Under the pieces are notes generated by a model. The model saw only the letters and a list, made by a program, of their open reading frames with translations. It was not told where the DNA came from and made no database searches. From Furcasterigmium furcatum (lineage: Eukaryota; Ascomycota; Sordariomycetes; Glomerellales; Plectosphaerellaceae): DNA of 64,000 nucleotides. Within the stretch, counting starts at the first letter, position 1, and every line of letters begins with the position of its first letter. The position numbers and the translations under genes are program-made. Location: assembly GCA_001599815.1 (NCBI GenBank), contig BCIA01000001.1, positions 686,934 through 750,933 on the forward strand. Reading direction: 5' to 3'. This document shows, piece by piece, positions 10,701 to 22,484 of the stretch.

Positions 10701-12496
10701 AGCCTCTTTACGAAGAATGCAGCAACTTCCGATACTTCAGCCCCCACGCCGCAGCTACTTTCCAGACGCAGAGTCCTCCCCCCGACTTTGAATGCTTCGT
10801 CGATGTCGTCTGTGGCAACAACTCGAGGGTTGCCCGAACCCTGTCAAAGGAGACGAGTTTCTTCGTGTCCCTGACGGTGCCCAGCCTCGATGCATTCATG
10901 GACGTGATTCCCCAGACCATCGTCGGCTCGGATGCGGTGGAGCTACGAATCGACCTGCTGGCGGATCACTCTCCCGAGTCCGTTTCTCTTCAGATCTCGC
11001 AACTCAGATCGGTCGCGCAATTGCCCATTATCTTCACTATCCGGACTGAGTCTCAGGGCGGTCGTTTTCCCGACTCCGCCTATGATCAGGCGCTGGCCCT
11101 GTATAAGATGGCTTTATACATGGGCGTCGAGTTTATCGATCTGGAAATGACTTGGCCCGAGGACATTCTCCAGACAGTGACCGAGAGCAAGGGCCGGTCA
11201 CGCATCATCGCATCTCATCATGATCCGCGATCCGAGCTCTCTTGGAAGAACGGATCTTGGATCCCTTTCTACAACAAGGCATTGCAATGGGGCGACGTAA
11301 TCAAGCTTGTGGGCTTCGCCCGTTCCATGGACGACAATTATGACCTCGCAAGGTTCAAGAGCGAGATGCTGGCCTCCCATTCCACGCCGATGATCACTCT
11401 CAACATGGGGCCCCTCGGCAAGCTGAGTCGTGTCTTGAATGGCTTCCTAACGCCAGTCTCCCACCCCTCTCTCCCTTTCCAAGCGGCGCCCGGTCAGCTG
11501 TCTGCCGCCGAGATTCGAAGGGCCCTCACTCTGCTTGGGGGAATCGAGTCGCGCGACTTCTACTTGTTTGGCAAGCCGATTGCCAAGTCGAGGTCCCCAG
11601 CCTTACACAACACACTTTTCCAGCTGACAGGGCTACCCCATCGGTATTCTTTACACGAGACAGATGACGCGCAGACCATAGAAGAAGTTATTCGACGCCC
11701 GAACTTCGGAGGAGCGTCCGTAACCATCCCCCTCAAGCTGGACGTTCTTCCACTCCTCGACGAAGTTTCTGAATCTGCAAGAGTCATTGGTGCCGTGAAC
11801 ACCATCATCACCAAGGACAGAGCCGAGCAGGGTCGACAGTGTCTGCTGGGCGACAACACCGACTGGCAAGGGATGGTTCACTGCTTGAAGTCGGCTGGTT
11901 CATCCGGCCGGTCGTCCAGCGATGACGCTCCAACTTCTGCCATGGTCATCGGCTCGGGCGGGACTACAAGGGCAGCAATCTTCGCCCTCAGGGCCCTTGG
12001 CTTCTCGCCGATTTACATACTTGCCCGCAATGCTCAGGGTGTGGACGGCATCAAGTCATCTTTCCCGGCAGACTACAACATCCAGGCCGTTGATCAATCC
12101 GGTGTATCCAGGTCCGACTTCATCGCTCCCACGGTCATGATCAGTACGATCCCCGCCGATAAGCCCATTGATGCATCGCTGCAATCCCCCCTGTGCATGG
12201 CTTTGCGGAGCCAGCCCAAGACCGACGAAGCCGAGCCTCGTATTCTGCTCGAGATGGCATATCAGCCTCGCCACACGGCGGTAATGAAACTGGCCGAAGA
12301 TGCCAGGTGGACGACGATCCCGGGTGCCGAGGTTCTTGCTGCCCAAGGATGGTACCAGGTAGGTTTCGACCAAGTGTCTTGATCGCACTGCGAATGACTG
12401 ACTCAACCCGTGTAGTTCCAACTGTGGACAGGCATCACCCCGCTATTCCAAGACGCCCGTGCAGCAGTCAATGGTGAGAATGTACCAACCGTCTAG
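7706..12496 (+). CDS. ARO1: Pentafunctional AROM polypeptide (five steps of the shikimate pathway)
   Basis: Exons 7706..12358 and 12416..12496 give 1577 aa, the usual AROM length. The cytosolic protein carries out steps 2-6 of chorismate synthesis. Domains in order: 3-dehydroquinate synthase (1-385, GGGVIGDMLGYVAATFMRG near 116); EPSP synthase (about 400-845, PPGSKSISNRAL near 411, NAGTASRF); shikimate kinase (about 865-1050, P-loop GMRGAGKTT near 867); type I dehydroquinase (about 1050-1270, IIASHHD catalytic His and KLVGFA Schiff-base Lys); shikimate dehydrogenase (about 1285-1577, SRSPALHN, GDNTDWQG, GSGGTTRAA). The start at MSDLNGTNPTRITILG was chosen because the frame upstream has no family similarity. 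One 57-bp phase-0 intron near the 3' end restores the C-terminus (QLWTGITPLFQDARAAV); without it the frame stops at 12382. The start codon is only about 275 bp from the degraded repeat block. Confidence 0.97.
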
Positions 12497-13610
12497 GAGA
12501 GCTGCAATGAGTTCACGTTTCGAACCCAACAAGCAATCTGAATTGAAGCATGTTCTCGTCAGTCTTGACGATGCTTGACATCACAAGAAATATCAGGCCA
12601 AACGGGTCGGCGACGTGACTACGAGGGTTTTGGGGAATCATTGGAGGATATTTTCTTGTCATCAAATTACATTACCGCTTTCGTAACCGCTATAAAGATG
12701 TGTCCTCAAGTTCTATATGCGCCATTTCGTGCACCTCGTTCCGTTCGTTACCCTGTTCGAAATCCATGCCATATACCACGGAGCCGTGCCCGCCGCAGAG
12801 ATGCAACCTTTTCCGTCCTTTTCTCTAACCGGGGTGCCGTAGTAGTACAGAATATCATGGAGGCGCTGTCCCAACCCGAAGATCCTTGCCGCAATAATCA
12901 AGCATCCGCCAGCGGATGCGAGACTTGAAAATAATGACGTGATAATGTACATGCCGGACTGTGGGTTGCAGGGTGAGCAACTGTCGCAGACCTGACGTCG
13001 ATGAACCGTCCGAAAATGAATGCATTCGGGTGAATCCCAACGATTGTCCAACGCTGGGCGTGCCGATCAATGATGTTGTCAGCCACACCATGACGACCCG
13101 ATGCGGCTGTGACGCCGCGAAGAGGAGGTCGGGGTTGTTGGTGTGATGGAAAACTGGGGATCATATCCCACCTCAAGCCCCGAGCAGAGCTTTCTGTCTC
13201 CCCGCAGTGGTGGTGCTTGACAAGCCACCCGAGGCGAGGGGTGATGTTTGGCCCAGTTGATGACAACGGGTCAAGGATCCCCGCAGTAGTGCCCTGCTAG
13301 GCAAAAGCACCGAATCGCCAACGTCAGAGGCAGGACCCACACCGATGCAGGGCTCGAACTCAATGTGACCCCATGACGTAAAAGTGGGTTGGAGGGATCT
13401 TCAGGGTCTTCCGATGATGTCAGTCGACCGATGTCGAGTGCTCTGACTGGCCATATGCCAGGACCCTGAATTCTTCCACATCCCACCTCAATCCTGGCGA
13501 TTCGAAGGGGCAGACTAGGATTGAGAGATCGTCGGCTGCTGGCAACCAAGGAAATGCTCGTATTCAGCCCCATCGTGTCATGATTGACAGGAAATAAGCG
13601 TCTGGAGCAA
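12497..13610. other. Convergent intergenic region, AROM / Rpn4-like factor
   Basis: Both flanking genes end here. The open frames present are short, overlap each other and show no recognisable motif. Probably the two 3' untranslated regions. Confidence 0.6.
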
Positions 13611-15674
13611 CTAGTTGTTCCCACCGCGTCTTCGATACTTGCCAGGAAACTCGACGTCGGGATGGCACACACGGTAGTGCCTGGTGAGCGCGTCGGCACG
13701 ACTGAACGTCTTCTCCTCGGTACAAAGATTGCATCGCACCTTTTGCTTGCGCGCATTGTGGATGGTATCTTCGTGTCTTGTCAAGTCGTACGGTCTCGAG
13801 AAGATGGTGTTGCAGGGCTTGCCAGTGCTGGGATTAATACGGTCGCATCGATGGGGGCCTGCCTGGCTGTTCAAGAGTGTGCTGGCAGTGGGGCTGACCA
13901 CATCAGGGCGCCGGGGTCCAATGGCTCCCAGACCCTGCGGTTGTCGATGGCCTTCCCTCTTGTGCTTCTGAAGAAGTGCTGGCGTTTCGAACCGGAGCGT
14001 GCAACCATGGTATGTGCAGGTGTAGGTACCAACATCCGCGGCAGCTCCGCTGGGCTTGGCCATGTTGACAGGGGTGTTGGATGAACTCGCTGTGCTCGAG
14101 TCTGCTGGGCTCAGGTGGGGTGGCGACTGCTGGTGATGATGGTGGGAGTGGGCGATAAACGGGTATTGCTGGGGGATCTGGACCGCCGGCAACTGCTGGG
14201 GATTCATGAATGGAAAACCGCCAGGTTGCTGCACCGGCTGCGAATGTTGTCGCTGGAAGAGTCCAAGCTGATCGTGCGGATTGGGCATTTTGGATACCTG
14301 CCCAGAGCTGTACTCGGACGTCGTTTCCTGCGACGCAAACAGCGACGGGAAAGTCGAGTCTGCCTCTGTGCCATGGAATTCGAGCATAGCATCCTTCGGC
14401 GAGATTGTCTTTGGTGTCTCGGGCTCAGCCTTGGACACCATCTGCTGCCTCATCATCTGCACGTCCTGCTCGGCTTTCTCCTTCTCCCTGATTTGGTGTG
14501 CCGAGTTGAACCGCAAAGTGGAACCCGCAAAGGCACCACCAAAGTCGTGATTCATCGGGGCGTGTGGCGATCCATGGCGGAACGGAGACCGATCTCTCGA
14601 CACACTGGAGGATGGCGACTGGCTTGCACTGAGGTGCTGGCTGTTTGCGGCGTTGAGCCTCTGGGCGAAGAGATCGTTGTTCGGGGACATGGCCATATGC
14701 TGTGATTGAGACGGCGGGGCCGACGTGATCGTGAAGCTGGGATTGTAGAGCTCGTCGCTATAGATATCCGTCATAGTACGGTCCAGCTTGGGGGGTTCTG
14801 TGAATGCTACATCATCAGGCAGCCGTAAGTTGTGCTGTCCAGACATGTCCCAAACTGCATGTGACTTACTCGTCTTTGTAATGCGCCTCTTGTCGTCCTC
14901 GCCAGGCTCGCCAAGTGATGGCGTGGCAGGTGAGTCACCGCCGACCGTCGAGCTCGCCACCGAAGCTGGGTGTGACCTGTTGTGGTTCCCAAAGTCCGGT
15001 GCGGGGAGAAGGCCTAATTTTTCTGTCCTTGGCCGTTGCTGAAGGGAAATGGTTGATGGGTAGCCCATCTCGGGTTGCTCGATGCTGGGCATATAGCCAG
15101 AGTACATGTTGCCGTGGCCCCCCATGACCTTGGTCAGTTGGTAGTAAGAATTTGTGCCGTCGTGAGCTTGCATGTCGGCGAAGCCATCGCTGGCTGGGTC
15201 CGAGACGGCGATATGAGGGTTGGAGGTGCTGTGGTTGAACGGGGACGCCGGGCCAGCCGAGCCCAGGGAAGAAAGGGACGACTCGCGCTGATGTGGCATG
15301 CGGTTGAAGGTCTTGGTCGTGAAGTGGGACGCCAAAGCCCAGGGTTCGGAAGGCATCAGATCAGGTAGCTGGTAGTCGTCGCCGGCAGACGATGCAGCAG
15401 TAGACAGGGACGAAGACCTCTGGTGGTCGTCGTGCTGCTCTCGTCGAGGGACAGCAAGGGTCGCGGGTTGTTGCTGTTGCTGTTGCTGCGCAAAGGCGTA
15501 CAACGCTCGAGTCAAGTCGGGAGAGGTCGTCGAGAAGTTGGCGAAGGATGGGTCGGCAACAGCAAAGGGATCTGAGGCAGAGTCGAAGTCGAGGGTCTGA
15601 GGGTAACGGGGATGCTGGGCCTGGTATTGGGCTTGAGATTGATAGTTGATTGTGGTCGGGCTGGTTAACAGCAT
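13611..15674 (-). CDS. RPN4: C2H2 zinc-finger transcription factor, Rpn4-like
   Basis: The unspliced frame is 687 aa. A likely 72-bp in-frame intron (GTAAGT at 14869 to CAG at 14798) would remove 24 residues and give 663 aa. The long N-terminal part is low-complexity and rich in Ser, Gln, Pro and His, including a poly-Gln run, as in an activation region. The last 140 residues carry a C2H2 finger (YTCTYHGCTLRFETPALLQKH) and a paired-finger block with SRPYDLTRHEDTIH, KTFSRADALTRHYRVCH and HPDVEFPGK, which matches the DNA-binding end of fungal Rpn4 proteins. In yeast Rpn4 activates proteasome genes through PACE elements; whether that role is kept here is inference. The start MLLTSPTTINY gives the longest protein and looks family-typical. 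Divergent from nothing: the 5' side is a 5-kb stretch without a supported gene. Confidence 0.8.
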   Translation of the reverse strand: MLLTSPTTINYQSQAQYQAQHPRYPQTLDFDSASDPFAVADPSFANFSTTSPDLTRALYAFAQQQQQQQPATLAVPRREQHDDHQRSSSLSTAASSAGDDYQLPDLMPSEPWALASHFTTKTFNRMPHQRESSLSSLGSAGPASPFNHSTSNPHIAVSDPASDGFADMQAHDGTNSYYQLTKVMGGHGNMYSGYMPSIEQPEMGYPSTISLQQRPRTEKLGLLPAPDFGNHNRSHPASVASSTVGGDSPATPSLGEPGEDDKRRITKTSKSHAVWDMSGQHNLRLPDDVAFTEPPKLDRTMTDIYSDELYNPSFTITSAPPSQSQHMAMSPNNDLFAQRLNAANSQHLSASQSPSSSVSRDRSPFRHGSPHAPMNHDFGGAFAGSTLRFNSAHQIREKEKAEQDVQMMRQQMVSKAEPETPKTISPKDAMLEFHGTEADSTFPSLFASQETTSEYSSGQVSKMPNPHDQLGLFQRQHSQPVQQPGGFPFMNPQQLPAVQIPQQYPFIAHSHHHHQQSPPHLSPADSSTASSSNTPVNMAKPSGAAADVGTYTCTYHGCTLRFETPALLQKHKREGHRQPQGLGAIGPRRPDVVSPTASTLLNSQAGPHRCDRINPSTGKPCNTIFSRPYDLTRHEDTIHNARKQKVRCNLCTEEKTFSRADALTRHYRVCHPDVEFPGKYRRRGGNN

Positions 15675-18600
15675 ATTGTGATGTTGGATGTGGTGGGGTG
15701 TTTTTGGTAATATGAAAAGTAGGAGGGTGGCGAGATTGGACGGGGAGGCAAAGACTTATATGGATTTGACAAGAGTGTCGGGTCAGGTACCTGCCCGAGA
15801 CGGGCTATCGCCGGGGCAGGTACCGACCATGCCGACTTACGTAGGATGCAGTCATCAACAGAGTGAGTGTCGATGGAAACCCACGGAGGCACCGTGTTCA
15901 GGGTCCGGATCAAAGTGGGTCGATGGGGGTGGTGTGGTGTGTAATGGCTGTGGGCCATGCTTGGCGGGCAGCCCAGGCGAAGATCCTTTCGGGGTTCTTG
16001 GGCGCATCGGCTAACGCCAACGGGTGCCGGGGGTTCCCCGAACTGAACCCTCCTCCACCATCTCGATCCTAGTGCGACTTCCGGGTTGGGTGTCGCCCAT
16101 CGAGGATGAAGGTACCGTCACTTTCCAAGAATAATGCAGCGCCGCAGGCCACTGCGATACTTAGGCCACTTTTCTTCTTGGGATCTTGGCTCCGAATGCC
16201 CTGTTCAGTGTTCCTCTTGCTTGACCCCTGTTTGCCTGAAAGCCGGGCAGTGAAGCGAGGGTCACTTCCCTTCCCAGGTCCCTGTCACGCGTTGCATCGC
16301 AAGATTGTTGGGCATCGCTCTCCGGTCGACTCGGCGAGGACACGATCACGAGATCCGTGCTCTAAGCCTCCTCGCCTCGCATCCAGGCCAGCAACCCATG
16401 AACGCTTGCCGAGGATGATGCCAAACCCATGGACTGGCAGCCAGCCACTTCTCGAAGCACCCATCGGCATCTGAAGTCTCCGAATACGCACCGGCGTACG
16501 CACCACATGGAAATAGCACATATATCCGGTCTGAATGAGGCCGCCCGAGACAGCAATCAACGAGGTACTTGACGGACATACTGGAGATCAGAGACCACGA
16601 GACTTGGGACGCTGGTACTGCACTCTAGAAAGTTCTCTTGGCGCCCATGACGTTCAAATGCCTGACTGACAGCTGACTGACCTGGAACGAAATGGAGAGG
16701 GATCGCAAAATGACGTCGATATGTCTCGACATGACCCACCCCCGGCTTTCGCATTGGCTCGGTTTAATGTCGATGTGGTCAGATGACCAATCACAAGGCC
16801 GGTGATAAAGTCCGAGCCTGGTCCGTGCAGAGGCCACTGAACCCCTTCACCGCGCGCTGCCCTGGCCATGCGAATCTGCGCGAATGGCCGGGCATCGTAC
16901 TGGGCAAGTCGAGCGCGAAGCTCCGAAGTCCGGTGAAAATTTCGACCCTCTCTGCAGCCACAACACGGCCACCCAATGAAGGACACCACAACAAAGCACC
17001 GCCTCATATCCTTCTGCTAGTGGCTTCCATGCAAGGCACTGCTGGTGCATTTTTCAGCAGCGCCGGGATTTCGGGTCACTCAGGCGGTCGTCGACGCCGA
17101 AGAGCTAAACTTCGAAACTTCGAAATGCAGGTACTACATATCACCTGCGACCCATTCCCGTGTGACGGCCCCGGCCGGTAGGGGTTCGGTCAACAATCTT
17201 CGCCGATGGAACAGCCATCCCCAGACCCAACAATACCTAATTATCTACTATTGTACTAACACCGGCCCGGAACACAGTGACAAATGAGTCACGCGACCCA
17301 TGGTCAGATGATCACCCGTCGCAGGCCTCACTCAAGCCTGCCATCGATGGTGCCTGTGTCCACGTAATATCAGTCAGGTTCTGCGATGAGAGACCCCCGT
17401 CGTGGCTCTTGTTCTGGCCCCTGAGGTTGACTGTGACTGTGCTGGCCGGGCCTCGCAGGCAACGACGGCTAAGTACGGAGCTGCAAGATCTGGCATGGGT
17501 TCCCCCGGCAGCTGACAATTCGCACTCGTCAGCCTGGATTTGTCCATGTTGCTCGCATGGGAAAAGGAACAGACAGCGCTGGCGCTGTCGCGGCTGAAAG
17601 GGCGCGGGCTAGTCTCGACCGCCTGGGTTGTGGAACATGGGCGAGTCTAGAAGCACGAAATCCGTCTTGGACGTCGGCCCTGCACGCACCTTCTGGCAAA
17701 CAACATCGTCGATGCCATGCAGCACCAGCATGCATGGCTGTACCTACATAGCCATGGTCATTTTCCTGTCGGCCTCCTCGGGTCGCCGTCGGGGCGTTTC
17801 TGCTCAGGCAGCGAGGGGCCCGCGCGTCCCTGTGGACAGTGTGTTGTCCCGGCGGAAGGTTGATGCTCGCATTCGCAACATTTTCGACTGACATGGGGAA
17901 AATACCTGCCTGCATCGGTCTCGCGTTCTCGCGGGTCCGACCTCGTGGCAGCCACATCACTCGGTGGCTGAGCCGTTTGCACCCAAAGTCAGATCCCGAG
18001 GCTTCTTTTTTGGTCCGCAGGCCAGTGTCTTTCACATCCACCTCGGCTGGCCCGGTCCCACTTCCCCGAGTTCTCCCAGCCCTCATCTGCAGCAACAGGG
18101 CTGCAAGGGCGGGCCATTCGGCGCCCCCGATCGGCTGGGTCCGTGTCTACCCGCCCCGACTTCTTCCCGCCAGCTCGCCCTTTTTTTTTTTTTTTTTTTT
18201 TTTCCGTNTATTGGGGTCTGGTGGTAGGATCCGTTTATTGCTGGGGCTATTGCAACCGTTGGCCTTTGTATTGGTTCAGTGCGCTAAACCATCGAGGCTG
18301 GTTGTCGTTGGGCTTGCAGTTGACTTCGTCGCCGGTTGGGAGTCTGACTTGTTGTATTGACTCTGGCCGCTGAGCTGCAGGTAATTCCAGGCGGCCCGTA
18401 ATCTCTCGGGGAAGGATCGGCGTTAGGAAATCGACCTCGTCGACAGCTCGGAAGTTTCGCCAGTCAGTGACCCAAGTCGGTGAATGCAATAAATAGCAAC
18501 CACTGCGCAGGCACCTGGCATGCCCTCCCCCGCAAGTGATGGCCAGTGGTATTGTGGGTGGCCGGGGGCATGAGCAACCAATTTTTACCTGGTGCAGATG

Positions 18601-20828
18601 AGAGGGGATCTGTCTGCAACGGCTTTCCCCGCTGTTCTTGCCAGTGATGAACGACGATAATAGGTTTCAACCTCGAAGCTAGGTTCTAGGACCCCGTGTT
18701 GCTGCGAGCTGTCTCCTCGTTCGACGGTCGTGACGTCGTGATGGCCTTGCGCAGTCCCAGTATCAACCCTGTGTCCTTCAGTTTGACTTTGGTAGAGGCA
18801 TATGAGAAACGGGGTGGCATCTATTGGTAGTTCTCGGGCGAGTACTACTATTGCCGCTGCCAGCGGCAACGGCGACGCAGGACGGCGGCGTGGGACGCCG
18901 AGTGTGCTGCGCAATGTGAGGGCATTTGTAGCTGGGCGAGTTTGTGTGTTGTGCAGAAGGGTGCGCCGGATGCTGAGGGGGTCAGTTGTCCATGTATACT
19001 GGGACTAGGAGTTGTTGCGAAGACCATTGCGGCTTGATCTCTATCTACTTCCTCGCCCTCCTGGTAGATGCGAGTCCCGAGGACCATGTCGGGTTTGCCC
19101 CAGGTACTCAAGTACACAATGGGAGATACGCCCAGTTTACTGTGTATTAGGGCTCTTGATAGCTGGAGTGTCCTCTCTACGCGGGTGCTACACTTCTCCC
19201 GTGCGCTCTGATCTGGTCCCGGCCGTACCCATATTGGTTGTGTTGTCGGGCAGCAGTATGACCCCCCCTCGCGAGAAATTACCTCCTGCTGTAAGCTTAT
19301 TATCAGAAGTCGAGGATGTTGCATTCCTGCTCTGCCTCGGCAATATCTTTCCATCGACCGTCTGGCGTTTGTTCGCTCTCAACCCGGTGCAGTCCATACA
19401 GCAGGCCCAGGCAGAGCCATCGCGTGAGTCACTCCACCGGCAGCTAGAGGATAGTGGACAATCTCGCATGTCCTCGATGTTCGCTTATTGATATGAGAGG
19501 GGGGACATGTGATGAATGGTAATGCCCTTTGACGGGGAGTAGACCGCAGAGCAGGGCGGTGGCACATGAAATTGAAGTTGAAACATATACGGTCGACATC
19601 AATAAATACGCCCGAGGTAGACGACCCAAGGCACGATCATGATGGTAACACCACGGTGTTATTTGGACCAGATTATTGAACATCTTGTCATTATTCCCAC
19701 TTTGGATACACGCAGAAGTCCAGTCTGCCACCCGCTTCACTGCCCTGTACTCAAGCGTCACGGGAAACTGAGAGAACAGAACAACGCCAAAGACGTACTC
19801 CGGGCGGGTTAAGTAGCACGTGGTAGCTACTCAAGGACGAGAACACAACCCAGGCAACAATGCAAACCAGGGAACGGTTGTGCTGCGTGGGCGGTGGCAA
19901 GCCCGCGCGTCACTTCGAGGAACCCGCATCTATAGCCTCCGGGCGAGAGAATACATGGACACGAGGACAGACAGCAGGAGGAAAAACACGTGTGACGTCA
20001 CTCGATCGTGTCCGGGGGAAGGTATCATGAAAATCCGTCCAGAAAGTCACAAGGAGGCCACTCAAATCACAACAGGACAAACGCTATGTCCGCACTGGAG
20101 TGGAGGAGAAGCCCCAGATGACCAAACTGCCTGGCATGATGCTGCAGCAACTTCGGAAACGGGCACATTGAGGACATCACCGCTCATCGGACGGGTACTA
20201 GACAGCGATTTCAAGGAATTTACACTGACGGACGTCCCATAGATTTCACGGGACACGCAACACATCACCATACCCGAACTCAAAAGAATCGAATGGTCCG
20301 CTACTCAATCGGCCCTTGTTGCATCTTCGGTCACCACAAGATCGGACATCCAAGACGCAGACGATATGGCGCATATCCATACGTCGCGGGACCTGCGCAG
20401 ACATCACGTGCGCAGTAATTATCAAGGTGCCAACAGGTGTCATGGTGAGGCTGGAGGACAGAGCCACACGGGGCACCGCCAGCATGAATGGCGACCTGGA
20501 GCGAGCACAGACTCGAGCAGTGACCAAGTCACACCCAAAACAGTCACAGGGAGGGGAGAGAACCGAGAAACTCTTGTGCAGAATCGTGTGCCTGGGCGAG
20601 GGATGTATTAAACCTCGAGCCAAATCCATGTAAACCCATTCCCTTATGGTACAGTAGAACACCCAAAAACCAGCCGGACCCATAGTCATTCATGTCACAA
20701 GAACACCACTCCCAGGGGGCCCTGTTCGAAGCCACCCATGTCGCGTCGTGTGACGCGTGCCCTGACCAAAACGCGTCATGAGGCCAAAAACATTTCGTGA
20801 AAACATGCCAACCGCGTGCGGAGAACGC
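15675..20828. other. Long region with no supported gene
   Basis: About 5.1 kb between the Rpn4-like start and the H4 stop. Open frames exist on both strands (for example 17529-18095 minus, 17839-18360 plus, 19820-20242 plus) but overlap one another and lack motifs, splice logic or codon bias. I saw no tRNA, 5S, U-snRNA or SRP-like sequence. A 23-base T run at 18181-18203 is followed by one N at 18208, suggesting a sequencing or assembly problem. The left part is presumably the promoter and leader of the transcription factor. Confidence 0.55.
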
Positions 20829-21193
20829 TTAACCACCGAAACCGTAGAGGGTGCGGCCCTGGCGCTTCAGGGCGTAGACGACATCCAGAGAGGTGACGGT
20901 CTTGCGCTTGGCGTGCTCAGTGTAGGTGACGGCGTCACGGATGACACCCTCAAGGAAGGACTTCAGGACACCACGGGTCTCCTCGTAGATCACTATGGCA
21001 GGTGGTCAGTGACGGCGAGATGGTCTGGAGAAGGGGAGGACATACTGGCAGAGATACGCTTGACACCACCACGACGAGCGAGACGACGGATAGCGGGCTT
21101 GGTGATGCCCTGAATGTTGTCACGGAGAATCTTGCGATGGCGCTTGGCACCGCCCTTGCCGAGGCCCTTTCCGCCCTTTCCGCGTCCAGTCAT
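20829..21193 (-). CDS. H4: Histone H4
   Basis: Exons (minus strand) 21193..21046 and 20992..20829 give exactly 103 aa. The first exon encodes MTGRGKGGKGLGKGGAKRHR and the basic tail plus first helices; after a 53-bp phase-1 intron the protein continues IYEETRGVLK and ends TLYGFGG. It is a core nucleosome subunit that pairs with H3 to form the (H3-H4)2 tetramer. The intron falls in the KRISA-M-IYEE region. The gene is divergent from H3, with 1.29 kb between start codons, so coordinated S-phase expression is likely. The tail lysines used for acetylation (5, 8, 12, 16 by usual numbering) are present. Confidence 0.98.
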
Positions 21194-21510
21194 GTTGATT
21201 GAGTTGTGTGAAGAGATAGAAGTGTGGGAGAACTTGGTATGAGGCTCAACACGAGGTCGAGATGTGTCGTCAAGAGTGGGGGGTTGGCTTGAAGATGCGT
21301 TGGTTGGATGGATGGAGAAGTGCAGGACGCGGCGGACAGCGGGGGAGACATTTATATCGGAGGGGGTAGGGCGCGTCCATGAAACGGGATCAGCCCGCTC
21401 TCGAAAATAGGAAAATGGGGGACAGCGACGCGGTGCATAAAAAGGTACGTACCTTTCCAAATCGGGTGCACCGTGCTGAAATCAAAACACCAGCAAGCGG
21501 GGCCACCAAG

Positions 21511-21527
21511 GGCGATTTTTCATTGGT
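21511..21527 (-). promoter_or_regulatory. H4-side copy of a mirrored CCAAT-containing histone motif
   Basis: On the minus strand this reads ACCAATgAAAAATCGcC and continues CCTTGG. It begins about 330 bp upstream of the H4 start in the direction of H4 transcription. An almost identical motif lies the same distance upstream of H3. It contains a CCAAT box, the site of the Hap2/3/5 complex in fungi; the extended AAAAATCG part is the unusual feature. Confidence 0.7.
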
Positions 21528-22144
21528 CGAATTATCGCGACAGCCTTCCCCTTCAGCTGGAGCCGTCCTCTCTCTCAGGTAAGTACTTACTTCCGGTTGT
21601 TAAGAAGTGTTTCCGCCGAAGAATCGGCAGGCCTGGCACCATGAGAAGGTTACGAGGCAATAGGAAATAACGGGACATACCGTGGAAGATCCGGCTCGAG
21701 GCGCAGACCAACCTAACCACCCGCTCCTAACTCTGGTTTGGCCGTGATGCACTGGACTCCTTGAACAATGCCCCGCACGTTGGGCCTGGCATCGTTGTAG
21801 CACCACTGAAGTATGCCCAGTCTTCCCGTACAAACTGTCTACATACGTCCCGGGGCCGACATCCCACGGCCAAACAGTCATCGCATAGGTCGAGCACATC
21901 ACGCCCAAAATAACACCGGACAACAGCAACAACTCAGGACATGTATCTCTATCTAAATTCCTAGCCAAGATAACTCCGGGTCTTCCCACTACTCTGATAC
22001 TTGCTTCCTTCCTGCCAACCTGCCTCAAGCCGGCAGTGTCACTCCAGTGTCTGGAGAATTCAACGCGATCAGTTCATAGGCACCCGCCCACCACTCTACT
22101 GCCGTCGGTGGGGCATTGTGGCAGGGGTGGACAGATTAAAAGCA

Positions 22145-22162
22145 ACCAATCAAAAATCGGCC
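22145..22162 (+). promoter_or_regulatory. H3-side copy of the mirrored CCAAT-containing histone motif
   Basis: Reads ACCAATcAAAAATCGgCC and continues CCTTGC. Its CCAAT box ends 335 bp upstream of the H3 ATG. Orientation relative to transcription is the same as for the H4 copy. Confidence 0.7.
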
Positions 22163-22484
22163 CCTTGCAAGACGTCAACAAAAGCCCACCAAAAGGCACC
22201 CTTTTTCTTTTACCAGCGTGCCTGCAAAAACGGGATTTCTGGAACGCACTGGCCACCCCACTTTGACGCGCCGGATCAGTACGCCCAAATCAGCCAAATC
22301 ACTCGCGCCTGCCAGCGCCCACTTCTGCCTTATTTATTCCCCTCACCCACCACTCCTCCAACCAACTCTCTCTCCTCCATCATCATAACCCACCCAAGCC
22401 TCCACCACTCCATCCTCAACACCAACAATCCATCACTTTTCCATCACCAAACACTTTCCACACAAACCCACAACAGCACCAGCA

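Larger units (their letters stand above)
21194..22484. promoter_or_regulatory. Shared divergent promoter region of H4 and H3
   Basis: This 1.29-kb stretch separates the H4 and H3 start codons. It holds the two mirrored CCAAT motifs listed separately and a C/A-rich untranslated stretch just before the H3 ATG. Nothing else coding is supported within it. Confidence 0.8.

Noticed and set aside
17529..18095. 188-aa minus-strand frame
   Set aside because: No motif, Arg/Ala-rich composition of a chance GC-rich frame, overlapped by several frames on the other strand.
18181..18208. T23 run as the tail of a SINE or processed retrocopy
   Set aside because: No target-site duplication, no Pol III box or gene-like body next to it; the adjacent N suggests a sequencing break.
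17839..18360. 173-aa plus-strand frame running through the T23 run and N
   Set aside because: It depends on an Phe run from the homopolymer and an ambiguous base; no coding signal on either side.
19820..20689. Frames of about 140 aa on both strands upstream of the H4 stop
   Set aside because: Mutually overlapping, no motifs, no plausible introns; likely H4 downstream DNA.
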